Assembly (NCBI GenBank): GCA_964390795.1
Contig: CAYMLQ010000106.1
Location: 1-15,174, forward strand
Length of the DNA stretch: 15,174 nt
From: CAYMLQ01 sp964390795
Lineage (GTDB): Bacteria; Verrucomicrobiota; Kiritimatiellia; RFP12; UBA1067
Reading direction: 5' to 3'
Position numbers and translations under genes: made by a program. The notes beneath the pieces were generated by a model. The model was not told the origin of the DNA, searched no databases, and saw nothing but the letters and a program-made list of their open reading frames with translations. Within the stretch, counting starts at the first letter, position 1. Each line of letters starts with the position of its first letter. This document shows, piece after piece, positions 6,209 to 12,139 of this stretch.

Positions 6209-9075
6209 CGGACTCGTATCAGCGTCCCTGGACGCGGCGGGCCGTATTGCACATGTAGGCTGCCTGCCCCCGTGATGAAAGCGTTCGCGCTGGTATAGGT
6301 TCCCGGCGATTTCGCCACGCCGTTCACCACCAGGGTGTCAACATTCAACGTGCCGCTGAAGGCCAGGTTCAATACGCCGCCCGCCGCCACAGCCACCGCC
6401 GTGTTTGCCGGAAGCGCGCCCGCGCTCCCGAGCGAAAGCACCGCGCCGGAGGAAACGACTAGGTTCGTCGCGTTCGCCACCGTGCTGCTGATCGCCAGCG
6501 TGCCGCCCGCCACCGACATGCCGCCCGTAAAGGAATTAACCCCGCCGAGCGTCAGTGTGCCCGCGCCGGCCTTGACCAGCCCGCCCGCGCCCGAAAGCGT
6601 GCCCGAAAGGGCCGCGCTGTTTCCAGCAGTTTCGAAGACCGTGTTCCCGCCCTCGCCGGTCAGGGTCAGGGCCGCGTCGCTGGCCCATGCGGCGTTGGTC
6701 ACGTGAACCGTTCCGCCGCCCAGCAACATGCTGGCCGAGTTAGATAGACTGATCCCGTTCGAACCGGGGTAAAGATGGCCACCAGTCATCTTAAACTCGC
6801 AAGTGCTGACAAGCGTTCCAACTATTATTTTAGTGGCGGTCAACGTGCCGTTCGTCATCACGAACCTGCCTGGCACCTTGAATCCGACATACAGCGAGCC
6901 TGCCGTCAACCTGCCGTTATTGAGGTTGTAGTCGTTCATTGGCGAAGCGGAGGTTCCCGCATGTGCTAGAGCAGAGTCGCCAACGACTAATTGTCTCGAA
7001 AGGTTCACGACCGTCCCTGTCCCATCCTGATACACACGACCGGCAACCGTGGGTGTGGTGTTTACTTCCAGAAAATTCAGCTTAAGAGAGGCTCTGTCTG
7101 CCAAACGGCAGGTGACCACTGATCCTGGAGGTGTTGTCTGCGCCATAAACATGCCACTAGCAGTCGTGCTGCTGCTCTCAACTGCGGCATCCCCCGACAA
7201 CACGAGCGTGCCATTGTTGAATAAGAAATCCGGTCCATTATTATTGATACGTACCGTATTTTCAAACTCAACGCTCCCTAAATGATTAGAAGAAGGGTTA
7301 CAGTATAATCGGTCCGAACTGTTGAACATGCTGAGCTTCGTTTGAAAGACCAGCCAGTCATTCGTGTTCAGACTCAATAACGACAAGTAGTGTGCATCAA
7401 TGTTGTTCCCGACTTTATAGGTGTAAGCGGCCCCCGTCAGGGTCACAGTGGCGCCCTTGCCGTTCAGGATGGTCCGGCCGACGATCACGTCCGAGACCAG
7501 AGCGACCGTTGCCGAATTCGTGAAATAGGCGATGGAGGTCAGGCCGGTAGGGCAGTTTCCGCCGCTCCAATTGTCTGGATTGGTCCAGTTGTCATCCGCC
7601 CCGTTTCCAGTCCAGAAGTTAGCTACCTTCACCCAGCCACTTCCTGCTAGATACGAGCCGACCGGTTGGGTAACCCCGTCAACGATGTACGTGGACACAT
7701 AGACAACCACGCTCGCGTTCAACGTCAATTTTCCGGAGGTCACTCGCAAGGTTTCGAGATAATGGGGATTCCTGTGCTTGCTAGCTGTAACGCTCTCAAA
7801 TGTGACCATCCCGTTTGTGGCGATAATCTCGGAAACACCGCTGATAAATGCGCCTGTGCCGAAATTCACCGTGCCCGTCGCAGCATTCAACTTGCCCTTG
7901 AAGGCGCAGACGCCATTGAGCGTCAGCGTGCCCGCGCCAGTCTTGACGAGCCCGCCCGAACCTGAAAGGGTGCCTGAAAGGGTCGCGGTGTTCCCGGCGG
8001 TCTCGAAGGCCGTGTTCCCGCCCTCGCCGGTCAGGGTCAGGGCCGCGTCGCTGGCCCAGGCGGTGTTGGTCATGTGGACCGTTCCGCCGCCCAGGAGCAG
8101 GCTGGCCGAATTGGATAGACTGATCCCGTTCGAGCCCAGGTAGAGATGGCCGCCGGTCATCCTGAACTCGCAGGTACTGACAAGGCTCCCCACAATGATT
8201 TTAGTGGCTGTCAACGTGCCGTTCGTCATCAGGAACGTTCCGGGAACCTTCAATCCACAGTACAGCGTGCCGACGGTCAGGCTTCCGTTGTTGAGGGTGT
8301 AATAGTTTCGCGGCGAAGTGACATTCCCCCCATGATTAATAACATCAGAGTCGCCGATATTTAGGTCTTTCGAAACAGACACAGTTGTACCTGTCCCATC
8401 CTGATACATGCGTCCAGAACCTATGACATTCGCGCTCGTGTCCAGATAGGCCAGTTTCAAGGAAGCCCTGTCCGCCAAGCGGCATGTAACCACTCCCCCT
8501 GAAACAGGGTTCATACACATCATGAGTTTGGCCCAAGACGGCGTCCCCACGATGCACAGAACAGCATCCCCCGAAAATTCTAACGTGCCATTCGCGATCA
8601 CAAAAGCCGCCCCGCTATCATTGATCCGTACCGTATTCTGGAACACAACGGTTCCCAGATAGTTGGTTGCGGAGTTGCAGTAGACCCGGTCATTGGGATT
8701 CGATGCAGAGGCCTTCACCACTTTCGGGCCGATAACCAGCCGGTCATTTATATTTTGGGCGAGGAAAGCCAAGACGGCTGTGGGGCTAAGTGTGATCGTG
8801 TTGGTCCCGGAAACGGTTACGGTTGAGCCTCCACTGTTGAGGCTAATCAACTTGGTCGTCACATCCGCATTCAGCGTAACGTTAGCCACGTTCGTGAACG
8901 AAACGTTGTCCTCATTGCCGTTCGGGTATCCCGCACCGCCCCAGTTGGCCGCTGTGGTCCAGTTGGCATCAACCCCGCCACCGCTCCATGTGTAGTCCGT
9001 TGCCGCGGCAACACCTGCGTTCAGCGTCAGCCAAATCGCCGAAAGCCTAATTATAGGCGACAGTTTACTTCTCAT
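6205..9075 (-). CDS. Large secreted autotransporter-associated beta-strand repeat protein
   Basis: 956 residues from the ATG at 9075, which has AAGGAG upstream and starts a clear signal peptide (M-R-S-K, hydrophobic, A-G-V-A-A-A near 25). An upstream ATG at 9123 only adds unsupported residues. The mature protein is Gly/Thr/Ser/Asn rich and mostly predicted beta. The motif G-A-G-T-L-T-L-x-G-V followed by G-G-T-L is typical of the autotransporter-associated beta-strand repeat (PF12951), for example near 840-875. It consists of two homologous units of about 457 residues, each opening with W-S/T-G-x-G-x-D-x-N-W and containing C-R-L-A-D-R-A-S-L-K-L and M-T-N-G-T-L-T-A-T-K-I-I-V-G. There is no beta-barrel, PEP-CTERM or LPXTG anchor; it ends in P-G-T-L-I-R-V-R. 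As first gene of the cluster it may be a surface adhesin, scaffold or glycan-binding partner of the enzymes (inference). Confidence 0.8.
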   Translation of the reverse strand: MRSKLSPIIRLSAIWLTLNAGVAAATDYTWSGGGVDANWTTAANWGGAGYPNGNEDNVSFTNVANVTLNADVTTKLISLNSGGSTVTVSGTNTITLSPTAVLAFLAQNINDRLVIGPKVVKASASNPNDRVYCNSATNYLGTVVFQNTVRINDSGAAFVIANGTLEFSGDAVLCIVGTPSWAKLMMCMNPVSGGVVTCRLADRASLKLAYLDTSANVIGSGRMYQDGTGTTVSVSKDLNIGDSDVINHGGNVTSPRNYYTLNNGSLTVGTLYCGLKVPGTFLMTNGTLTATKIIVGSLVSTCEFRMTGGHLYLGSNGISLSNSASLLLGGGTVHMTNTAWASDAALTLTGEGGNTAFETAGNTATLSGTLSGSGGLVKTGAGTLTLNGVCAFKGKLNAATGTVNFGTGAFISGVSEIIATNGMVTFESVTASKHRNPHYLETLRVTSGKLTLNASVVVYVSTYIVDGVTQPVGSYLAGSGWVKVANFWTGNGADDNWTNPDNWSGGNCPTGLTSIAYFTNSATVALVSDVIVGRTILNGKGATVTLTGAAYTYKVGNNIDAHYLSLLSLNTNDWLVFQTKLSMFNSSDRLYCNPSSNHLGSVEFENTVRINNNGPDFLFNNGTLVLSGDAAVESSSTTASGMFMAQTTPPGSVVTCRLADRASLKLNFLEVNTTPTVAGRVYQDGTGTVVNLSRQLVVGDSALAHAGTSASPMNDYNLNNGRLTAGSLYVGFKVPGRFVMTNGTLTATKIIVGTLVSTCEFKMTGGHLYPGSNGISLSNSASMLLGGGTVHVTNAAWASDAALTLTGEGGNTVFETAGNSAALSGTLSGAGGLVKAGAGTLTLGGVNSFTGGMSVAGGTLAISSTVANATNLVVSSGAVLSLGSAGALPANTAVAVAAGGVLNLAFSGTLNVDTLVVNGVAKSPGTYTSANAFITGAGSLHVQYGPPRPGTLIRVR
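6542..6852 (-). repeat. Internal duplication in the beta-strand repeat gene, downstream copy
   Basis: This segment is the counterpart of about 7913-8223, offset by 1371 bases (457 codons, in frame). At least 47 bases are identical without a break (6641-6687 against 8012-8058), and most of the rest differs at scattered positions. It encodes the block from T-A-T-K-I-I-V-G to G-A-G-T-L-T-L. Confidence 0.75.
7913..8223 (-). repeat. Internal duplication in the beta-strand repeat gene, upstream copy
   Basis: Partner of 6542-6852. This block is far more alike between units than the N-terminal third of each unit, where only motifs are shared. That pattern suggests gene conversion or strong local constraint acting on part of an old duplication. 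Confidence 0.75.
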
Positions 9076-9252
9076 GTTCGACTCCTTTTCGATTACAAAG
9101 ACACATGCAGCCGTGGAACCCAATTGACAGCCCGAGTTTAGCAGGGGGTGGTAAAGATAACGGTCACAAAAGCAGGATTCTATTTTTATGCTATTTCTGA
9201 TGATCCGTAGGACGCAGATGTGGTAGTCTTTTTCAACAAGTGGAGTGCAGTC
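9076..9252. promoter_or_regulatory. Divergent intergenic region between the seven-gene cluster and the AraC gene
   Basis: 177 bases that must hold promoters for both directions. I see ribosome binding sites (AAGGAG before 9075 on the minus strand; GGAG at 9242-9245 before the AraC ATG). A TTGACA occurs at 9124-9129 on the plus strand, but the nearest -10-like hexamer (TAAAGA, 9152) is 22 bases away. AT-rich DNA at 9178-9200 could serve a minus-strand promoter. No convincing -35/-10 pair or operator could be fixed by eye. Confidence 0.45.
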
Positions 9253-10128
9253 ATGGTTGTCAAAAAATCAATCGCACGATATTCCGACTCCCCGGACTGC
9301 CGGGTGATGGATCTGGCGGAGGTCGGTATCCCTGATGTTCCCGTGCTCTCTTTTGTCCGATACACGCACCGCCTAGCGCCGGTCGAACCCCACCGCCACA
9401 AAGGCTGCTTCGAGATCGGACTCTGTCTGCGCGGCTATTTCGTCCTCGAAAACAACACCGCCAAGCACACCATCCTTGCGGGCGACATGTTCCTCAACAA
9501 TCCGGAAGACTCCCACCGGATGCTGGATTACCCGAAAGGAACCGTCCTATACGTCATGATGCTGCGGACTGAAAACCCGAAAGGCCGTTTTCTCCGTTTC
9601 ACCAAGGCTGAAAGCGCGGATATCCGTGCCCGGCTCCATGAGTTTCCGCCGCATCTGACGATAGACGCCAACCTGATCAAACACAACTTCAGCGAACTTT
9701 TCAGAGCTTATGATAAGTTGAAGGGACGCTACCGCACGCTCTGTATGACCACGGCATGCATGAGCCTCGTCACCGGTCTACTGGAGGCCTCTCGTCAAGA
9801 GCCTGTACCTTCACATGCGGACCGCATCGGCGCGATCATCGCAACCATGCAACAGGCCCCTGAAAAGCTGTACAACATTGACACCCTCGCGCATCAGGCC
9901 GCGCTCTCGCCTTCGCACTTCACCAGCCAGTTCAAGCGTCTCACCGGCCTGCCGCCCCACCATTTCCTGCTCAAGTGCCGGTTCGAGGAGGCCAAAGTCC
10001 GCCTGCGCAACACCTGCCTGCCCGTCACCCGCATCGCGCATGACTTGGGGTTCTGCTCATCCCAACACTTCGCGTCCCATTTCAAGCGCGCCACCGGTCT
10101 GAACCCGCTCGCCTGGCGAAAGCAGTAA
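9253..10128 (+). CDS. AraC-family transcriptional regulator with N-terminal cupin sensor
   Basis: 291 residues from the ATG at 9253 (GGAG seven bases upstream). A GTG at 9220 in frame lacks such a site. The N-terminal half is an AraC-type cupin: H-R-H at about 46-48, then G-x-x-E-I-G-L-C-L-R-G and L-A-G-D-M-F-L, with H at the end of the P-E-D-S-H strand. The C-terminal hundred residues carry two HTH motifs: I-D-T-L-A-H-Q-A-A-L-S-P-S-H-F, and I-A-H-D-L-G-F-C-S-S-Q-H-F-A-S-H-F-K-R-A-T-G. It is transcribed away from the seven-gene cluster, sharing the intergenic region, so it is the natural candidate activator of that cluster in response to a sugar ligand (inference). Its HTH region is about 91% identical in DNA over 117 bases to the partial AraC gene at the window's right end. 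Confidence 0.9.
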   Translation: MVVKKSIARYSDSPDCRVMDLAEVGIPDVPVLSFVRYTHRLAPVEPHRHKGCFEIGLCLRGYFVLENNTAKHTILAGDMFLNNPEDSHRMLDYPKGTVLYVMMLRTENPKGRFLRFTKAESADIRARLHEFPPHLTIDANLIKHNFSELFRAYDKLKGRYRTLCMTTACMSLVTGLLEASRQEPVPSHADRIGAIIATMQQAPEKLYNIDTLAHQAALSPSHFTSQFKRLTGLPPHHFLLKCRFEEAKVRLRNTCLPVTRIAHDLGFCSSQHFASHFKRATGLNPLAWRKQ

Positions 10129-10131
10129 CCC

Positions 10132-10160
10132 GAGGAAGGAAACCACGGCCCTCCTTCCTC
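10132..10160. terminator. Hairpin between convergent genes, possible bidirectional terminator
   Basis: A perfect 9-base inverted repeat (GAGGAAGGA at 10132-10140 and TCCTTCCTC at 10152-10160) with an 11-base loop fills the 30-base gap between the AraC stop and the convergent aldo/keto reductase stop. Its right arm covers the last bases of the reductase stop codon. Neither side has a T-run, so intrinsic termination is uncertain; it may instead protect 3' ends. Confidence 0.45.
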
Positions 10161-11040
10161 AGACCCTCTGTTTCCAAAGTGCGGGCCGGACCAGCGACTC
10201 GGGCAGATCGGGCACACACGCCCGCACGTGATCGAGCACATCGGCAGGTAAAGGTCCCAACGCGGACAGGCGCAGGTTCTCGCGCATCTGCTCCACAGTG
10301 TCCACGCCGGTCAACACGCTGGCGATCGCGGGATTCGACAGCACATAGCGCATGCAGAGTTCGGCCATGGTGCAGCCCGCCTCCTGCGCCACCCCGGCCA
10401 GCCTGCGCCGCACGGGGATCACCTCGGCCAAAGCGGGACGTATCCGCTCTTCCGGCATCAGCAACAGCCCCTGCAGGTAAACGCTCCTCGAGAAGAGGTG
10501 GATCTTGTTTTGCTGCGCCACCGGCCAGAAAGAATCGAACCGCCGGTCCAGCACATTGCAGGGCAGTTGGACGAAGCGTGCCGATGCCGCCTGCGCCAAA
10601 TACCGGTCGCTGTCCAACGAAACGCCCGCGCTTCCGATTAGCCCTTTATCCACCATCTTTTCCATCAGCGGCAGGTACCGGATATCTTCCTCGCGATGCA
10701 ACAGGCAAACCTCCAGCCGCTCCAGCCGCAAACGGTACAGCGAACGCGCCAGGGTCTGCTCGATGAAACGCTCCGCCTCCGCATCGGTCTGCGCCTCGAC
10801 CGGCGGAACCTTGCTCACCACGGTCATCGCGCCGCGCAGTCCCAACTGTTCCAAGGCGCGTCCGACAATATCCTCGCTGGTGCCATAAGCAGCGGCAGTG
10901 TCGAGCGCCGTCACCCCGCCCTCGTATGCCGTCCGCAAGATCTCGCACACCCGTTCGAAGGAGGGCTTGCCCGACACGTTGGCGATCCCATACTCCAGCC
11001 CGAACTGCACTGTCCCCAACATGATCCGCGAAAAGCCCAT
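10159..11040 (-). CDS. Aldo/keto reductase family oxidoreductase
   Basis: 293 residues, a typical length for this NADPH-dependent TIM-barrel family. The catalytic tetrad is present: Asp47 in A-L-D-T-A, Tyr52 in A-A-A-Y-G, Lys77 in V-V-S-K-V and His115 in C-L-L-H. The opening L-G-T-V-Q-F-G and the late V-L-T-G-V-D-T-V-E-Q-M-R-E-N-L block also fit the family. No signal peptide is present, so it is cytoplasmic. It begins 12 bases after the short-chain dehydrogenase stop with GAGG before its ATG, so the two are co-transcribed. The substrate is unknown; a sugar or sugar-acid from the imported compound is a reasonable guess from context. Confidence 0.85.
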   Translation of the reverse strand: MGFSRIMLGTVQFGLEYGIANVSGKPSFERVCEILRTAYEGGVTALDTAAAYGTSEDIVGRALEQLGLRGAMTVVSKVPPVEAQTDAEAERFIEQTLARSLYRLRLERLEVCLLHREEDIRYLPLMEKMVDKGLIGSAGVSLDSDRYLAQAASARFVQLPCNVLDRRFDSFWPVAQQNKIHLFSRSVYLQGLLLMPEERIRPALAEVIPVRRRLAGVAQEAGCTMAELCMRYVLSNPAIASVLTGVDTVEQMRENLRLSALGPLPADVLDHVRACVPDLPESLVRPALWKQRV

Positions 11041-11052
11041 AACCGCCTCTTA

Positions 11053-11838
11053 TTACTTGGCCGTATACCCGCCGTCAACCGGGATGTTTGTGCCGGTCAG
11101 ATAACACGACGCGTCCGACGCCAAAAACACAATCACGCCCTTGAGATCCATCGCATTTGCCAACCGTCCCAGCATCGTGTTCGCGCTGTAGTTTTTGATG
11201 AAGGCTTCCGGCTGATTGTTCTGGAACCCGCCTGGATGAACCGCGTTCACCCGGATTCCGTGCGGCCCCAGAACGCTTGCGGCGAAGCGCGTGAAGTTCA
11301 CCATCCCACCCTTTTCAAAGAAGTAGATCGGCGAAGGCGTCTTCATCATGTCCGTCCCGACATAGTTGAGCAGATCGGGGCCGCGCAGCCCCATGTACGA
11401 GCCGATGTTGATGACCGAGCCGCCACCCGACTTCTTCATCTCCTCCGAGACCAGCCGCGTCAGACAGAACAGCGCCGAGGCGTTGACGCGCAGACTCTTG
11501 TCGAACACCTCCATGGGCTGATCCCACGTGGCGCACGCGCTCCGCGTGACCGCGTTGTTAACCAACACGTCCAACCGTCCCGAGCGGCGCACGATCTCGG
11601 CGACCAGCTCGCGAATAGACGCTTCGTCCTCCAAGTCCAGCGGCAAAGCCGTGACGTTCCCACCATCCGCCCGTAACGCTTCCGCGACCTTCTTTAACTC
11701 GGCCACATTCCGCGACGCGATGTACGTCACCGCGGCCGCTTCGGCCAGCGCCTCCGCGATCTGACGTCCATATAGTCCCGAACCGCCCGTCAGCAGCGCG
11801 ACCTTGCCCTTCAGCGAAAAACTTTCCAGAACTTTCAT
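11053..11838 (-). CDS. Short-chain dehydrogenase/reductase (SDR)
   Basis: 261 residues from the ATG at 11838, which has AGGAGG seven bases upstream; in-frame ATGs at 11844 and 11865 are less well placed. Classical SDR features are complete: T-G-G-S-G-L-Y-G (17-24) for the dinucleotide, D-L near 67-69, N-N-A (94-96), and the catalytic set Asn119, Ser147, Tyr172 and Lys176 (Y-F-F-E-K), with P-V-D-G-G-Y at the C-terminus. The N-terminal F-S-L-K-G-K-V is typical of gluconate- and sugar-acid-type SDRs. It is cytoplasmic. It is followed after 12 bases by the aldo/keto reductase and preceded by a repeat-rich 301-base gap after the transporter, so it may have its own promoter. The substrate is not identifiable from sequence. 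Confidence 0.88.
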   Translation of the reverse strand: MKVLESFSLKGKVALLTGGSGLYGRQIAEALAEAAAVTYIASRNVAELKKVAEALRADGGNVTALPLDLEDEASIRELVAEIVRRSGRLDVLVNNAVTRSACATWDQPMEVFDKSLRVNASALFCLTRLVSEEMKKSGGGSVINIGSYMGLRGPDLLNYVGTDMMKTPSPIYFFEKGGMVNFTRFAASVLGPHGIRVNAVHPGGFQNNQPEAFIKNYSANTMLGRLANAMDLKGVIVFLASDASCYLTGTNIPVDGGYTAK

Positions 11839-11877
11839 CGACATCCCTCCTGTTAAGCCCGGCAACTCCGTCGCAAC

Positions 11878-11931
11878 GGTAGGGACGCCTCCCCGAGGCG
11901 TCCGCGGACGGTTCGGGGAACCGTCCCTACC
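11878..11931. repeat. 54-base cloverleaf (REP-like) palindromic element
   Basis: An outer 5-bp stem (GGTAG 11878-11882 with CTACC 11927-11931) encloses two perfect 9-bp hairpins with 3-base loops: 11883-11903 (GGACGCCTC/GAGGCGTCC) and 11906-11926 (GGACGGTTC/GAACCGTCC). They are joined by GC. The junctions are exact, giving a symmetric three-way structure. The left half and the reverse complement of the right half are the same 26-mer except for three stem positions on each arm, and these changes preserve pairing (CCT/AGG against GTT/AAC). The element sits 39 bases upstream of the SDR start. It resembles REP/BIME elements mobilised by RAYT transposases, but no such transposase is in the window. 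Confidence 0.75.
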
Positions 11932-11968
11932 CTCGATACTGAGGATTCTTCACCAATGTCTTTGTCAT
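11927..11968 (-). other. Possible 13-codon leader ORF upstream of the SDR gene
   Basis: ATG at 11968 is preceded by GGAG with a 5-base spacer supplied by the dispersed repeat. The ORF encodes MTKTLVKNPQYRG and stops at a TAG lying in the outer stem of the cloverleaf. It may be a leader peptide, a decayed gene start or chance. There is no regulatory codon run. Confidence 0.3.
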
Positions 11969-12010
11969 TTCTTCTCCTCTTGGCGTCTTCGCGCCTTTGC
12001 GGAAAACCTT
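11968..12010 (-). repeat. Dispersed intergenic repeat, copy 2, ending in a Shine-Dalgarno sequence and ATG
   Basis: On the minus strand it reads TTTTCC, GCAAAGGCGCGAAGACGCC, AAGAGGAGAAGAA, ATG. This is the same block order as the copy at 1078-1118, whose GGAGG serves a real gene. Here the ATG opens only a 13-codon frame ending at the cloverleaf. Confidence 0.6.
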
Positions 12011-12019
12011 CGTCAGAGT

Positions 12020-12062
12020 GCCCGGATATCCTGCGCTACCGGTAACCCGCGTGTCTCCGGGC
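12020..12062. repeat. Imperfect palindrome with central TACCGGTA
   Basis: Outer arms GCCCGGA (12020-12026) and TCCGGGC (12056-12062) are perfectly complementary. The centre holds TACCGGTA (12037-12044), flanked by GCG and CGC. It could form a hairpin downstream of the transporter gene, with no T-run following on the minus strand. This may be a second REP-like element or a weak terminator. Confidence 0.35.
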
Positions 12063-12139
12063 GTTGCTCCTGAACTTGAAACCAGCGCCAACAGGCGTGA
12101 TGAAACCACGAAACCAGGCCGTCAGGCCGATGGAACCTT

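Larger units (their letters stand above)
11839..12139. other. 301-base gene-free gap between the transporter fusion and the SDR gene
   Basis: It contains, in minus-strand order: a stretch with repeated GAAACCA-type motifs (12070-12115), an imperfect palindrome at 12020-12062, the dispersed repeat, the 13-codon ORF, the cloverleaf and the SDR ribosome binding site. No clear promoter or T-tailed terminator was found. It is the only sizeable non-coding gap within either minus-strand gene series. Confidence 0.6.

Noticed and set aside
6542..8223. CRISPR or other short-repeat array in the repeat-protein gene
   Set aside because: The similarity is one in-frame duplication within an intact coding sequence, not short repeats with spacers.
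9124..9157. TTGACA at 9124 as a -35 element for the AraC gene
   Set aside because: The nearest -10-like hexamer is 22 bases downstream, too far for a standard promoter.
10132..10160. Hairpin as a certain intrinsic terminator
   Set aside because: The stem is perfect but there is no T-run on either side, so I list it only as a possible terminator.
10696..11676. 326-codon plus-strand open frame opposite the reductase and SDR genes
   Set aside because: It spans two convincing genes on the other strand and the gap between them, with no recognisable domain.
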